NCBI RefSeq assembly: GCF_000196435.1
Contig: NC_010161.1
Location: 620,001-684,000 of the forward strand
Length of the DNA: 64,000 bases
DNA from: Bartonella tribocorum CIP 105476
Lineage (GTDB): Bacteria; Pseudomonadota; Alphaproteobacteria; Rhizobiales; Rhizobiaceae
Direction: 5' to 3'
Positions 48,030-58,718 of the stretch are shown piece after piece (within the stretch, counting starts at the first letter, position 1; each line of letters begins with the position of its first letter). The translations under genes were made by a program, and so were the position numbers. A model generated the notes under the pieces. That model was not told the origin of the DNA and searched no databases. It saw nothing but the letters and a program-made list of their open reading frames with translations.

Positions 48030-48929
48030 ATGTACAAGTTTCGTTCCAAAGATATGTCTCATGTATTTACACCTATTAAATTGAATTTAGCTCTGCACGT
48101 TGTAGGGCAACGTGCTGATGGTTATCATTTAATCGAAAGTTTAGTTTATTTTAGTCTTAGCGGTGATTATCTACACTATGAACCTTGTGAAAGTGATCAG
48201 TTTGTTTTAACGGGACCGTTTGCGAAAGAACTTATATCTCATCCAGATAATTTGGTTGTTCGCGCACGGGACTTTATGCATAAGACTTTCCCTGAAGGGG
48301 CACACCCTACTTTTTTTCGTCTTGTAAAAACACTCCCTGTTGCTTCAGGCATTGGTGGTGGCTCAGGCGATGCCGCAGGGGTTATCAGTATATTGCGTCA
48401 ACAATGGAATCTTGATTGCCCTTTTGAAAAATTAGCAAAAATGAGTTTAGTCCTTGGTGCTGATGTCCCCATGTGTCTTTTTGCATTGGAATATCATCAG
48501 CCACTTTTGGTTAAAGGGATTGGCCAAGAGATTATACAACTAAAAGAAGCTTGTTCTCTTGCGATAGTATTGGTTAATCATGGACAAGAGATTTCAACAC
48601 AAGCTGTTTTTAAAGCGTTAGACAAGCGCCATCATCCTTCTTTAAAAATTGATCCAATCGCTTTAAAAAGCGTTGATTCATTGGTTGAAGCTTTACAAGA
48701 AACGCGTAATGATCTTTTTTCTCCGGCATTAAAAATGGCACCTCAGTTAACACAAGTGCTATCTATATTGGATGAATGTGGTTCTCTTTTTTCTCGTATG
48801 TCTGGAACGGGAGCAACTTGTTTTGGCATTTTTAAAAATCAACAAACAGCGCAACAGGCAGCTCTTTTGATCAAATCAATGCACCCAAATTGGTTTGTAA
48901 AATCGATCATGACTTTAGGAACTATTTGA
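48030..48929 (+). CDS. ispE: 4-diphosphocytidyl-2-C-methyl-D-erythritol kinase
   Basis: The GHMP-family kinase performs the ATP-dependent step four of the MEP isoprenoid pathway. It has the substrate-site [20 protein letters not shown] near the N-terminus, the ATP-binding [15 protein letters not shown] and the C-terminal [11 protein letters not shown]. Length, 299 aa from ATG 48030, is normal. ATG 48054 (codon 9) is an alternative start giving [11 protein letters not shown]; neither has a strong ribosome-binding site. dxs, from the same pathway, begins 14 kb away. It stands alone in a spacer-flanked position. Confidence 0.95.
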   Translation: MYKFRSKDMSHVFTPIKLNLALHVVGQRADGYHLIESLVYFSLSGDYLHYEPCESDQFVLTGPFAKELISHPDNLVVRARDFMHKTFPEGAHPTFFRLVKTLPVASGIGGGSGDAAGVISILRQQWNLDCPFEKLAKMSLVLGADVPMCLFALEYHQPLLVKGIGQEIIQLKEACSLAIVLVNHGQEISTQAVFKALDKRHHPSLKIDPIALKSVDSLVEALQETRNDLFSPALKMAPQLTQVLSILDECGSLFSRMSGTGATCFGIFKNQQTAQQAALLIKSMHPNWFVKSIMTLGTI

Positions 48930-49211
48930 GAAATAAATAGCTTTCATTTTGTCCTGACTCTACTATACATAATGAAGAGGGGTACTAAAGAAATCTATTT
49001 TTTGTTTTTTAGATAAAATGAATACATGCGAGAATAATCTTTTAGAAGCGAAAATAGATGATAGGGTACTCTTTTTTTATTTCTATATTTTGTGCAAAAG
49101 TTTACGCAATGTTTGAAAAGCTATTTAAAACTGTAACGCTTACAAAAAATAAGCAGGTTGCAGAAATAGGTGTATGTTTTTTGTATTTGTGATTTATCAA
49201 AGAGGTTTAGT

Positions 49212-49844
49212 TTGTCGTTTCAACCAAATTTTTTGTGCGAATTAGGTTTGCAGAAACAAGGTTTTTTTCATGTAGCAGGGGTTGATGAAGTAGGACGGGG
49301 ACCTCTCGCTGGTCCTGTGGTAACGGCAGCAGTTATCTTGGATAAAGATCGTATTCCTGATGGGTTAAATGATTCAAAAAAGCTTTCTTTTCTCCAACGA
49401 AATAGGCTTTATCATGAAATTTTGCAAAGTGCATTAGCCGCTTCAATCGCTAGTCTTTGTGCCCGTACAATTGATCAATCTAATATTAGAAAAGCAACTT
49501 TAGAAGCAATGCGTCGCTGTATTATAGGGTTAGCTGTTCCAGCCCACTATGTACTTGTTGATGGACGCGATATCCCCTCTGAGTTGCCCTGTCCTGCAAT
49601 GGCATTGATTAAGGGTGATCAGCGTTCGGTTTCAATTGCAGCAGCATCTATTATTGCGAAAGTAACGCGTGATCGGATGATGGAGTGTGCAGGACAAGTT
49701 TACACAAATTATGGTTTAGAGAAGCATGTAGGGTATGCAACATTAGCCCATCGTAGGGCTCTTGATAAATATGGTCCAATTGTAGGGCTACATCGCTATA
49801 GTTTTGCCCCACTTAAAGAGCGTTATAGGAATGATGTATCATGA
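49212..49844 (+). CDS. rnhB: Ribonuclease HII
   Basis: The 210-aa nuclease cuts RNA in RNA-DNA hybrids and at single embedded ribonucleotides. Catalytic acidic residues are in VAGVDEVGRGPLAGPV (Asp25, Glu26), LVDGRDIP and SIIAKVTRDRMM, as in RNase HII. The frame is open from a GTG at 49170, but TTG 49212 has AGAGG upstream and gives the conserved start MSFQPNFLCE. Its stop overlaps the next start (ATGA, 49841-49844), so it is co-translated with the Sua5/YrdC gene. Confidence 0.94.
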   Translation: MSFQPNFLCELGLQKQGFFHVAGVDEVGRGPLAGPVVTAAVILDKDRIPDGLNDSKKLSFLQRNRLYHEILQSALAASIASLCARTIDQSNIRKATLEAMRRCIIGLAVPAHYVLVDGRDIPSELPCPAMALIKGDQRSVSIAAASIIAKVTRDRMMECAGQVYTNYGLEKHVGYATLAHRRALDKYGPIVGLHRYSFAPLKERYRNDVS

Positions 49845-50803
49845 CGATTCGACCGCTCAATAGCGTTTCGATAAAAGAAGCAATAACGCTTCTTGAACAA
49901 GGCAGGTTGGTAGCGTTACCAACGGAAACTGTTTATGGATTAGCGGGCGATGCAACCAATGGAAGGGCACTTTCTTCTATTTTTTCTACAAAAAAGCGTC
50001 CGCAATTTAACCCTCTTATTGCGCATGTCAACGGTATCGAAATGGCGGAACGCTATGTTGAAATTGATTTTCTTTCGCGTCGCTTAATGGAGGTTTTTTG
50101 GCCTGGTCCTTTGACATTGGTTTTACCTTTAAAGAAACAGCATAATATCCATCCTTTAACGACTGCCGGTTTGGATACATTGGCTATTCGTTTTCCAGAC
50201 AGTCGTTTTGCGGAAATTGTACAATGTTTGGGGCGTCCACTTGCTGCGCCTAGTGCGAATCAATCGGGGCGTCTTAGTCCTACTTCGGCTGAGGCTGTTT
50301 TTACATCTTTGGGGGAATCTGTTCCTTTGATATTGGATGGAGGACCTGCTAAAATAGGACTTGAGTCAACGATTATTAAGATTTGTGGTGAAAGGATTTA
50401 TCTTTTGCGTCCAGGGGGGCTTGCGGCTGATAAAATTGAAGAAGTTGTGGGAAGGTCTTTAAAACGGATAGATCAAAGGGCGGCGATTGAAGCTCCAGGA
50501 ATGTTAAAGACACATTATGCGCCCAATGCCGCGATTCGTTTGAATGTAGAAAAGGTGGAAAATGGTGAAGCGCTTTTAGCATTTGGTCCAAAGCGCGTTA
50601 TGGGGGCTGAAAATGCCGCTTTTATTTTAAATCTTAGCGAGGGAGGAACGTTGGAAGAAGCAGCTTCTCATTTATTTCAATACATGAAGGAGCTGGATTC
50701 ATTTAAAGTGCGATGTATTGCGGTAGAACCTATTCCTTCATGGGGACTAGGGGAAGCGATCAATGATCGTCTTATACGGGCTGCGGCTCCAAGGGAGAAA
50801 TGA
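49841..50803 (+). CDS. L-threonylcarbamoyladenylate synthase (Sua5/YrdC family)
   Basis: The 320-aa protein makes threonylcarbamoyl-AMP, the donor for t6A37 in ANN-decoding tRNAs. The YrdC core is visible: ALPTETVYGLAGDATNG, STKKRPQFNPLIAHV, TLAIRFPDSRF and APSANQSGRLSPTSAEAV. It is the long Sua5-type form with a C-terminal domain (PGMLKTHYAPNAAIRL linker), rather than the short TsaC. It overlaps rnhB and the following oxidoreductase by four bases each (ATGA), so the three genes form a tightly coupled unit. Confidence 0.93.
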   Translation: MTIRPLNSVSIKEAITLLEQGRLVALPTETVYGLAGDATNGRALSSIFSTKKRPQFNPLIAHVNGIEMAERYVEIDFLSRRLMEVFWPGPLTLVLPLKKQHNIHPLTTAGLDTLAIRFPDSRFAEIVQCLGRPLAAPSANQSGRLSPTSAEAVFTSLGESVPLILDGGPAKIGLESTIIKICGERIYLLRPGGLAADKIEEVVGRSLKRIDQRAAIEAPGMLKTHYAPNAAIRLNVEKVENGEALLAFGPKRVMGAENAAFILNLSEGGTLEEAASHLFQYMKELDSFKVRCIAVEPIPSWGLGEAINDRLIRAAAPREK

Positions 50804-52215
50804 ACATGGAGCAGGAATTAATTGAAAGGTTTAAAGAAATTGTTGGTGCCAAGTATGCTATAACAGATCAGGCATTGATTGCGCCGTATTTGCTTGAAGA
50901 GCGAGGACTTTTTCACGGCAAAACACCCTTACTTTTACGTCCATCTTCACCGCAAGAAATCTCATTGATTATGCAGTTAGCGAGCCAAACACGCACACCA
51001 ATTGTACCTCAGGGTGGAAATACAGGGCTCGTAGGGGGGCAACAACCAGATGAAAGAGGAGAGAGCGTTCTTTTATCCATGGAGCGATTAAATAAGATTA
51101 GAGCGATGAATCTTGAGGGAAATTTTGTTGTTGTAGAAGCGGGTGTTATTTTACAGGATTTACAAAAAAAAGTGGATGAAGCGGGCCGTTTTTTCCCGCT
51201 TTCTTTGGCTTCTGAAGGTTCTTGCCAAATAGGAGGAAATCTTTCGTCAAATGCTGGAGGGACTGCTGTTTTAGCCTATGGCAATATGCGTGATCTTTGT
51301 CTTGGTTTAGAAGTTGTTTTACCGGATGGTCGCCTTTTGGATGATTTGCGCTTTGTTAAAAAAGACAATAGCGGTTATGATTTGAAAAATCTTTTTATTG
51401 GAGCAGAAGGTACATTAGGCGTTATAACTGCAGCCGTTTTGAAGATTTTTCCAAAAATAAAAGGTAAAGCCATTGCTTTGGTAGGATTATATAGTCCAGC
51501 GAAGGCTCTTGAGTTTTTATCTCTGGCTCAAGAATATGGAGGAGGGATGGTGACGGGTTTTGAGTTCATGGGAAATCTCAGTTTTCAAATGGCTTTAGAT
51601 TATAAGATGTGTGAGAAGTCTCCCCTCCAACAGAAACATGAATGGTATGTATTAATGAACATTTCATCGTTGCAAGGCGATGATGAAGCTTTATCTGTGT
51701 TGAGCATTATATTAGAAAAAGCCTTAAAGAGGGCGGTGATAGAAGATGCAATTGTTGCGCAATCCTTAAAACAGCAAGATTTTTTTTGGCAATTGCGGGA
51801 AAGTATATCATTGGCACAGAAGTTGGCGGGAGGGTCTATTAAGCACGATATTGCAGTACCACTTGCTTCCATTCCTGATTTTATTGCTAAGGCAGCTCTT
51901 ATTGTTGAAGATATTGCTCCAGGCGCACGGGTGGTCTGTTTTGGACATATGGGGGATGGAAATTTGCATTATAATATTACACAACCAATAGGTGCTGATA
52001 CGACAGCATTTTTGCAGTTATGGTCAAAAATGAATCATCGCATTCATAGGTTAGTGATGGACTATCAAGGTGCATTTTCTGCTGAGCATGGAATTGGTCA
52101 GCTTAAGCGGGAAGAACTTCGTTCTTTTAAATCGCCTGTCGCATTGGATATTATGCGAGGGATTAAAAGAATACTCGATCCTTTAGGAATCATGAATCCT
52201 AGAAAAGTATTATAA
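50800..52215 (+). CDS. FAD-binding 2-hydroxyacid dehydrogenase (D-2-hydroxyglutarate/D-lactate dehydrogenase-like)
   Basis: The 471-aa flavoprotein of the VAO/PCMH family has the FAD-binding segments PQGGNTGLVGGQ (70-81), SEGSCQIGGNLSSNAGGTAV and FIGAEGTLGVITAAVLKIF, then the FAD-oxidase C domain with CFGHMGDGNLHYNI and AEHGIGQLKREEL. This sequence type covers D-2-hydroxyglutarate, D-lactate and related dehydrogenases that pass electrons to the respiratory chain; the exact substrate is open. ATG 50800 overlaps the preceding stop, but ATG 50806 has better spacing from AAGGGAG and may be the true start. Confidence 0.85.
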   Translation: MNMEQELIERFKEIVGAKYAITDQALIAPYLLEERGLFHGKTPLLLRPSSPQEISLIMQLASQTRTPIVPQGGNTGLVGGQQPDERGESVLLSMERLNKIRAMNLEGNFVVVEAGVILQDLQKKVDEAGRFFPLSLASEGSCQIGGNLSSNAGGTAVLAYGNMRDLCLGLEVVLPDGRLLDDLRFVKKDNSGYDLKNLFIGAEGTLGVITAAVLKIFPKIKGKAIALVGLYSPAKALEFLSLAQEYGGGMVTGFEFMGNLSFQMALDYKMCEKSPLQQKHEWYVLMNISSLQGDDEALSVLSIILEKALKRAVIEDAIVAQSLKQQDFFWQLRESISLAQKLAGGSIKHDIAVPLASIPDFIAKAALIVEDIAPGARVVCFGHMGDGNLHYNITQPIGADTTAFLQLWSKMNHRIHRLVMDYQGAFSAEHGIGQLKREELRSFKSPVALDIMRGIKRILDPLGIMNPRKVL

Positions 52216-52358
52216 TTCAAGAATGCTGGTCTATATTTTTATTTAGGTTTTAATAACCAAAAAAGAAATCTGTTGTTTTTTATTCAAACTTTTAATAATC
52301 CAATGAGGAAAAGCTGCTAAAAGGTGTATGTTATCTAAGTTAAATTGGGACACTGTAT

Positions 52359-52886
52359 ATGGCTAATCAATGCTTTAATCAGGCAAAAGCGGTGCTTGAA
52401 TTTCGGTTAGATCCGTGCCATTTGCCACAAACGACGACATATTTTTCATCCAAAACGGGCAATGAGGTCATTTGTTCGTTAAATGAGCGCGGTGTTTTTT
52501 TTAAAATGGATAAGCTTTCAAGTTTATCGCATTTAGTCCCCCCTTGTCATTTCAAAGGAATTGCGGCACGTACCGTAAAAACGCGTTCAGGAGAAAGAGC
52601 TGTTGCATTAGAGTTACTTCATGCAGATGAGGAATCTTGTATTCCGCTTTTGGTTTCCAGAGATTTGAATAATGTTCTTCTGGATTGGCGTTTATGGGCA
52701 GATACTTATAATCTTCCCATGCTTATGATTAATGAAGATAATCGCATCGTGGTTGTAAAAGATCGTTCTGATTTACATCATTTTTTTTATGCAACGCCAC
52801 GTTCTAAACAAAAGCGTTTTTCACTTCGTTATAGCAACCCGTTAGGTTTGCGTTTAGTGATTGCGAATCGAATTGCACTTCAGTAA
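52359..52886 (+). CDS. DUF6101-like protein of unknown function
   Basis: The 175-aa protein is mainly soluble. Its central and C-terminal parts (FKGIAARTVKTRSGERAVALEL, LLVSRDLNNVLLDWRLWADTYNLPM and an arginine-rich SKQKRFSLRYSNPLGL tail) look like the DUF6101 proteins I recall from Hyphomicrobiales. No catalytic motif is visible. It sits about 140 bases after the oxidoreductase, so it may have its own promoter. Function is unknown. Confidence 0.65.
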   Translation: MANQCFNQAKAVLEFRLDPCHLPQTTTYFSSKTGNEVICSLNERGVFFKMDKLSSLSHLVPPCHFKGIAARTVKTRSGERAVALELLHADEESCIPLLVSRDLNNVLLDWRLWADTYNLPMLMINEDNRIVVVKDRSDLHHFFYATPRSKQKRFSLRYSNPLGLRLVIANRIALQ

Positions 52887-53819
52887 TATCAATATGTATT
52901 CATTTTTATGCGATCATAAGCATTGATTTTGTTGAGCTGTGAAGCGCTGTTATTCAGCGTGATAATGCGAGGTATATAGGCTTCGCTACATGAAGTGTTT
53001 TTAGGGGACGTGGTGAATATTCTCCAGTTTTCTTGTCACGTTATGTCAGTGAAACATATGAGTGTAAATTTCAGGGAAAACTCAAGAGGAGGCCACTCAA
53101 TAAGAAGCTTAATTGTGTGAAGGCTGGAGCTATTAGGAGTCTTCATTCTTTAAGGCAAAGAGGAAGTCAAGGATTGCAAATGAGAGTTTTTTTTGACAGT
53201 AGATATTGGCAGCAGAAATTGATTATATCCAATGCTTTTTTATTAATGATGTAATTTTTAGTTTTGCTACATCGTTAAAACACGAGCAGATGGCTGGGAG
53301 TATTTTTAATTTCCTTTTTTGTAAAGCAAGTTATTGATTTATAAAAATAATGAATCACTTTGTTATATTGCATGAGAGCTAGGAATATAATATTGCCATT
53401 TCGTTTCTCTCTTATAATCAAAATCATTTTCTTGCACGTTACAAGGAAGGGATGCGCCCATGTGGGTGAGAACCATTAAAAAAACAAAAACTTCCTGATA
53501 AGTTTTCTAAATAACAAGGGTTATCGATAACATTGGGCGTTGGGTACAACGATAGTATGGGTTTTTATCTTTATTTAGTTAAGATTGCAGAATGGGCTTA
53601 TACTCTTCACGGTTAAGATCGTGAAGGGAAAGAAAGAGCATGAGAGATATTGCTTTGTTCGTGAATAACATGAAGCGCATTCTTTTTTAGGTATTTTACT
53701 TTTTTAAGGAAAATATACTTATTTTTTTCAAAGTTATGGTCAAGATAAAATAATAAGAAAATTAGCGTATCGTGCTGTTAGGTGAAAGAATCAAATCATA
53801 AAAAAGAATACCAAAAGAT
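52887..53819. other. Gene-free region with an intergenic repeat copy
   Basis: No supported gene. A frame at 53033-53254 (TTG start) has no ribosome-binding site and is lysine/arginine rich. The segment 53416-53640 is related to the atpF-glyS spacer repeat. A short GC-rich hairpin near 52947-52961 has no T run. Confidence 0.4.
53416..53640. repeat. Degenerate intergenic repeat, second long copy
   Basis: Bases 53416-53439 match 38860-38883 exactly. Beyond them, AAGTTTTC ... ACAAGGGTTATCGATAACAT echoes the corresponding part near 38941-38972, and GGCTTATACTCTTCA ... ATCGTGAAG echoes 39045-39077. Boundaries are approximate. Confidence 0.5.
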
Positions 53820-55094
53820 TTAGCTTTCTCGGGCAATGGCTCGCCATCCGATATCACGACGAACAAAGCCTTCTGGCCAATCAATACAATCAACTGCTTC
53901 ATAAGCACGTTTTTGTGCGTTCGTAATGGTTTTTCCTGTTGCTGTTATATTGAGAACACGTCCTCCATTTGCAATAAGTTCTCCATTGCGCAATGCTGTA
54001 CCAGCTTGAAAAACTTTTACATCAGGAAGCGTGTTTACTTTATCAACGTTACGGATAACAGTTCCTTTTTGGGGAGAGGATGGATAACCATGAGCAGCCA
54101 TAACAACAGTAAGAGCAGTTTCATCGGACCACTGAAGAGGTTTATTTTCAAGCTTTCCTTGAGCTGCGGCAAGAAATATCGGTAGAATATCATCTTTGAG
54201 GCGCATCATTAAAACTTGACATTCGGGATCACCGAATCGTACGTTAAATTCAATGAGTTCGGGTCCTTTTTGCGTTATCATCAATCCGACGAAGAGAATG
54301 CCTTTAAAGGGGGCACCTATTTCGTGCATACTTTTTAAAGCAGGTTCAACAATTTCTTTGAGGGTACGATTCACCATTTCTTCGGTCATAATGGGCGCTG
54401 GTGAATAAGCTCCCATACCACCGGTGTTCGCTCCCGTATCTCCATCTCCCACACGTTTATGATCTTGAGCAGATCCAAAGGGAAGAGCAATTTTACCATC
54501 ACAAAGACAGAAGAAGCTTGCTTCTTCACCTTCAAGAAAAGATTCGATAACAATTTTGTTTCCTGCATCTCCAAAGGCACTTTTGAAGCAGGCATCGACT
54601 GCGTTAAATGCTTCTTCTATCGTTGTTGCAACCACAACACCTTTGCCAGCTGCTAAGCCATCTGCTTTAATGACAATAGGAACCCCCCGTTGATGAATGT
54701 AAGCTTTGGCTTTCGCCGCATCATTAAAGCATTGGTAACTTCCTGTAGGAATGTTATTCTTACGACATAAATCTTTTGTAAAAGCTTTTGAACCTTCTAG
54801 TTGAGCAGCTTTTTGAGTAGGACCAAATACACAGATTTTAGCCCTATTAAGAGAGTCAGTTATACCAGAAACCAATGGTGCTTCTGGTCCCACAATCACA
54901 AGATCAATAGAATGTTCTTTACAAAAATCAATAACAAGGGGGTGATCATCAATGTCTAAATTAATATTTTCACCAAATTCTGTTGTTGCAGGATTTCCAG
55001 GAGCGCAATATAACTTTTTCAGCAGTGGTGATGCTGCTATCTTCCATGCTAAAGCATGTTCTCGTCCACCTGAACCAATAAGAAGAATATTCAT
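53820..55094 (-). CDS. purD: Phosphoribosylamine-glycine ligase
   Basis: The 424-aa ATP-grasp ligase forms GAR in purine synthesis. It begins [20 protein letters not shown], carries the signature [10 protein letters not shown] and the ATP-grasp segments [19 protein letters not shown] and [14 protein letters not shown]. Length is normal. GAGGAG precedes ATG 55094. It is divergent from ubiA with a short spacer (90 bases) and followed by a long gene-free region. Confidence 0.97.
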   Translation of the reverse strand: MNILLIGSGGREHALAWKIAASPLLKKLYCAPGNPATTEFGENINLDIDDHPLVIDFCKEHSIDLVIVGPEAPLVSGITDSLNRAKICVFGPTQKAAQLEGSKAFTKDLCRKNNIPTGSYQCFNDAAKAKAYIHQRGVPIVIKADGLAAGKGVVVATTIEEAFNAVDACFKSAFGDAGNKIVIESFLEGEEASFFCLCDGKIALPFGSAQDHKRVGDGDTGANTGGMGAYSPAPIMTEEMVNRTLKEIVEPALKSMHEIGAPFKGILFVGLMITQKGPELIEFNVRFGDPECQVLMMRLKDDILPIFLAAAQGKLENKPLQWSDETALTVVMAAHGYPSSPQKGTVIRNVDKVNTLPDVKVFQAGTALRNGELIANGGRVLNITATGKTITNAQKRAYEAVDCIDWPEGFVRRDIGWRAIARES

Positions 55095-55184
55095 GGCTTG
55101 CTCCTCTCATAAAAGATGATTAATCTCATTTCCTTCTCATAAGAATGAAATGTCTCTATCGCAAGACTAAAGGTAAATCATTTG

Positions 55185-56189
55185 ATGAAAAAAAATAAAA
55201 ATATCGCACCTGTTCAGTCCTATGATAGCCAAGGACGGGTTATGGATGCATCCTCCAATCAATGGGTCTATAATTTTCTTCCCTGTTCTTTATGGTTTTA
55301 TGCGCAATTGGCGCGTTGGGATCGGCCTATCGGATGGCAATTGTTGATGTGGCCTTGTTTTTGGTCAACAACAATGGCTTTTCTCTCTCATGACATGCAT
55401 GATAAACCTCTTTTACCAATATTTCTTCATTGGGTTTGGTATCTTTTTCTTTTTTTTCTAGGATCCATCGCTATGCGAGGGGCAGGATGTACTTGGAATG
55501 ATCTTGTTGACCATAAAATCGATTCTCAGGTAGAGAGGACACGTTCTCGCCCATTACCGACGGGTCATGTGAGTCGGTTTCAGGCAAAAGTTTTTATACT
55601 TGTGCAATGTTTGGTTGGTTTAGGTGTTTTATCACAATTTAATACGTTTAGTTTTTTTCTAGGTATTTCGTCATTGATAGCTGTTGCATTTTATCCTTTT
55701 ATGAAACGCGTCACCTATTGGCCGCAGTTTTTTTTAGGCGTTGCATTTAATTGGGGAGCATTAATGGGGTGGGCTGTTGTGTTTGGAAGTTTAAGCTGGG
55801 CACCAATTTTACTTTATGTGGGATCAATCTTGTGGACCATAGGATACGATACAATCTACGCACATCAAGATAAAGAGGATGATGCTACTGTTGGTATCGG
55901 TTCTACGGCACTTCTCTTTGGTAAAGGAACTAAGCGTGCTTTAGTATTTCTGTATGGTGGTTTTGTCATATTCGTTAGTTTAGCATTTTATTTGGCTAAA
56001 GTTCCTCTCTTGAGTTTTTTGGGGATTTTAGCGGCAAGCATTCATATGTTTATTCAAATTAAAGTCATTGATATAGATGACAGTTCACAATGTCTCAGGC
56101 TTTTCAAGTCTAATTCGCTTATTGGTTTTTTGATTTTTGCTGGTTTAGTCTGTGGTGATCTATGGATGATATTTTATCCTACAGTTTAA
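55185..56189 (+). CDS. ubiA: 4-hydroxybenzoate polyprenyltransferase
   Basis: The 334-aa integral membrane enzyme attaches the polyprenyl tail to 4-hydroxybenzoate in ubiquinone synthesis. The two aspartate-rich motifs are NDLVDHKIDSQVERTRSRPL and YAHQDKEDDATVG, with several membrane helices around them. The N-terminal about 40 residues before the first helix are longer than in E. coli UbiA but common in alphaproteobacteria. A TTG directly precedes ATG 55185 in the same frame; the ATG is preferred. It is divergent from purD. Confidence 0.94.
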   Translation: MKKNKNIAPVQSYDSQGRVMDASSNQWVYNFLPCSLWFYAQLARWDRPIGWQLLMWPCFWSTTMAFLSHDMHDKPLLPIFLHWVWYLFLFFLGSIAMRGAGCTWNDLVDHKIDSQVERTRSRPLPTGHVSRFQAKVFILVQCLVGLGVLSQFNTFSFFLGISSLIAVAFYPFMKRVTYWPQFFLGVAFNWGALMGWAVVFGSLSWAPILLYVGSILWTIGYDTIYAHQDKEDDATVGIGSTALLFGKGTKRALVFLYGGFVIFVSLAFYLAKVPLLSFLGILAASIHMFIQIKVIDIDDSSQCLRLFKSNSLIGFLIFAGLVCGDLWMIFYPTV

Positions 56190-56728
56190 CAACGCGTTAG
56201 CTAAAGTCATACATTCTATACTGATGAGGAGAGGAATGAAAATGCAAAGATACTTTCATTGATTTTAAAGTTTATTATTTTTTTCATTTTCACAGTTTGA
56301 TTGTATTTTACGATTGGTTTTGTTCTAGAACTTTCTTATTTGAAATAACGGCTTTGTTAAATTTATTGAAATAAAAATAGGTTTTAGAAGGAATAGACAA
56401 CTTTTTTAATTGAAAGTGCACTTTCTATTTATTCATCAGAATCAAATTATATTGCGACTGTTTTATTTTAGGCTGCATTTAAATATTACTGCTTTGCTTA
56501 TCAGAAATTCAAAAGTAAAATCGTAGCTTTTGCTGAATACAGCATTTTTTCTTCAATTAGCTTATTGCTAACCTAGCTTCAAGCGATAGAGAATATTATC
56601 AATCAACTTTTATCGTAAAAATAAAATTCTTCTTTCAATGAAAGAAGTCATCTCTTTTAAGAATTTTGCAAATAGAAAATAATCATTTAGCCGTTAGGAA
56701 AAAACTCAGAACAATGAAGCTTGAAGGA
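56190..56728. other. Convergent spacer between ubiA and pdxH
   Basis: No gene is seen. It holds a terminator-like hairpin for pdxH (56614-56647). The rest is AT-rich. Confidence 0.4.
56614..56647 (-). terminator. Rho-independent terminator after pdxH
   Basis: On the minus strand CTTCTTTC, a three-base loop and GAAAGAAG form an eight-base stem (56629-56647), followed by AATTTTATTTTT. It lies about 80 bases past the pdxH stop. Confidence 0.6.
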
Positions 56729-57352
56729 TTATGGGTAGAGTTTTTGTCTTTTCCAATTGTTTTGTTCAACACAATCGCGTGTAAAAAGCAGACGATCATG
56801 TAGACGAAATGGGCGATCACACCAGAACTCTATAGAAAGGGGGTTAACACGAAAACCAGACCAATAAGGTGGCCGTGGAATATTGCCTAGAGCATAACGT
56901 GCAGTATATTGAGCAATTGCTTTTTCGAGCACAAAACGATTTTCTAATGGTTGAGATTGTTTAGATGCCCATGCTCCAATGCGACTCCCACGGGGGCGTG
57001 ATTGGAAATAGGTATCAGCTTCCTGTTGACTGACTTTTTCAACAATTCCTCTTATTCTAACCTGACGACGGAGCGATTTCCAATGAAACCCTAAGGATGC
57101 TTTCATTGATTTTAAAATTTCTTGCCCTTTACAGCTTTCATAATTGGTATAGAAGACGAAGCCTTGAGGACTATAGTCTTTAAGGAGAACCATACGAACA
57201 TTAGGGAGTCCGGTTTCGTCAACTGTTGCAAGTGCCATAGCATTCGGATCATTTATTTCGCTGATCGCTGCTTCTTCAAGCCACTTTGCAAAAAGTTCAA
57301 AAGGTTTTTGCATTTGCATAAAATAATCGTCTGTTGGTATTTTATCGCTCAT
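56729..57352 (-). CDS. pdxH: Pyridoxamine/pyridoxine 5'-phosphate oxidase
   Basis: The 207-aa FMN enzyme oxidises pyridoxine- or pyridoxamine-phosphate to pyridoxal phosphate. Family segments are [49 protein letters not shown] and the C-terminal [14 protein letters not shown] with RQKLYP at the end. GGAG lies before ATG 57352. A terminator-like hairpin follows. It is divergent from the DnaJ-like gene. Confidence 0.96.
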   Translation of the reverse strand: MSDKIPTDDYFMQMQKPFELFAKWLEEAAISEINDPNAMALATVDETGLPNVRMVLLKDYSPQGFVFYTNYESCKGQEILKSMKASLGFHWKSLRRQVRIRGIVEKVSQQEADTYFQSRPRGSRIGAWASKQSQPLENRFVLEKAIAQYTARYALGNIPRPPYWSGFRVNPLSIEFWCDRPFRLHDRLLFTRDCVEQNNWKRQKLYP

Positions 57353-57685
57353 AGTGTCTCCAAATGTCAGTGAGCATGGGACATTTTCTCATTTACTTTT
57401 TCATCAAGAAGTAAAGTACCATTTTTTCTTATTTTCAAAAAGTGAATGCTTTCATATATTTTTAACGCGTATTTTTATGGTGATCTCGTTATTTTTGTCT
57501 TTAGCATAGACGACAATAAGCTATATTAAATAAATATCTCATTTTATCTGGTATTTTAGTTTCTTGATAGACATATAAAAGAAAAGAGGAAATTATTCTC
57601 TAGAATAGACTGATAAAGCTATGAGGGGTATTGAGCAACATATCCGTTGATATTTTGAAAACGAAAAAATTGAAAAGAGGGCAAT
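57353..57685. other. Divergent spacer between pdxH and the DnaJ-like gene
   Basis: No gene is seen. It should hold the promoters of the two flanking genes; none stands out clearly. Confidence 0.35.
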
Positions 57686-58588
57686 ATGCGTGATCCCTAC
57701 ACGATTCTGGGTGTGGCACGTACCGCAAAACCGCAAGAGATTAAATCAGCATTTAGAAGGTTAGCAAAGAAGTATCATCCAGATCACAATAAAGATGATG
57801 CAAAGGCTAAAGAAAAATTTGCTGAAATTAATCAGGCTTATGAAATTATAGGTGATAAAGATAAAAAGGCACAATTTGACCGCGGTGAAATTGATATGGA
57901 AGGCAGACCGCTTTATCAAGCCTATGGTGCTGGTGAAAATTTTAACAATAAACAAAATCCCTTTTCCGGAAGAACGAAAGGATTTGATTTTTCCTCTTCA
58001 GGGGGGCCAGGTTTTGATGCGAGTGATATTTTTCGCGATCTGTTTGGAGGAGGAGGTAGCTTTTCGAATTCCACACACTATAATCGTCCTCAACAAGGAG
58101 CTCATGTTCGCGCTAATCTTACCATAACATTAGAGCAGATGGTTGGCGCAGAAAAGGTGGAAGTTGTTTTTCCTCATGGAAAAAAGTTAAACATTAAACT
58201 TCCTGATTATATTGAAGATGGGCAAACTATTCGTTTGAAAGGTCAGGGAGAAGAGGTTCCTCATGGACAAGCAGGAGATGCGTTGATTACCATTCAGATT
58301 CAAAAACATCCTCGTTTTCGAGTTGAAGGAAGGGCGCTTCATCTTGATTTACCCGTTTCTCTTAAACATGCTGTTTTGGGAGCAAAAGAAGAAGTTGAGA
58401 CATTGGAGGGACGTGTGGTTTTAACGATTCCTGCTTGGTCAAGTTCTGATCGCGTTTTGCGGTTGAAAGGAAAAGGGCTTCGTTTAAAAAATGGTACAAG
58501 AGATGATCTTTATGTGCATGTTCGTGTTATGTTGCCGGAAGGTAAAAATGCAGCGCTAGAACAGTTTTTGCAAACGCAAAAAGATTAA
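57686..58588 (+). CDS. DnaJ-class co-chaperone, CbpA-like
   Basis: The 300-aa protein has a J domain with HPD at 31-33, a Gly/Phe-rich linker (about residues 80-125, [19 protein letters not shown]) and a DnaJ C-terminal substrate-binding region beginning [17 protein letters not shown]. It lacks the CXXCXGXG zinc fingers of DnaJ itself, so it is the CbpA/class II type, stimulating DnaK ATPase. GAGGGC precedes the ATG. fabI follows 130 bases downstream. Confidence 0.9.
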   Translation: MRDPYTILGVARTAKPQEIKSAFRRLAKKYHPDHNKDDAKAKEKFAEINQAYEIIGDKDKKAQFDRGEIDMEGRPLYQAYGAGENFNNKQNPFSGRTKGFDFSSSGGPGFDASDIFRDLFGGGGSFSNSTHYNRPQQGAHVRANLTITLEQMVGAEKVEVVFPHGKKLNIKLPDYIEDGQTIRLKGQGEEVPHGQAGDALITIQIQKHPRFRVEGRALHLDLPVSLKHAVLGAKEEVETLEGRVVLTIPAWSSSDRVLRLKGKGLRLKNGTRDDLYVHVRVMLPEGKNAALEQFLQTQKD

Positions 58589-58718
58589 TTTTTAAAATTT
58601 TTTATGCATACAAAGCGTAGTTTTTGTTTGATTTTAAACCAATTACTTGAAGAAAAAGTTGACCTGTGTCATAGGCAGATGAATAATATTAATTTTAAGT
58701 AACAATGGGGCAGTGCTG

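Noticed and set aside
53033..53254. 73-codon frame in the spacer before purD
   Set aside because: TTG start without ribosome-binding site, and no recognisable content; the spacer around it is repeat-derived.
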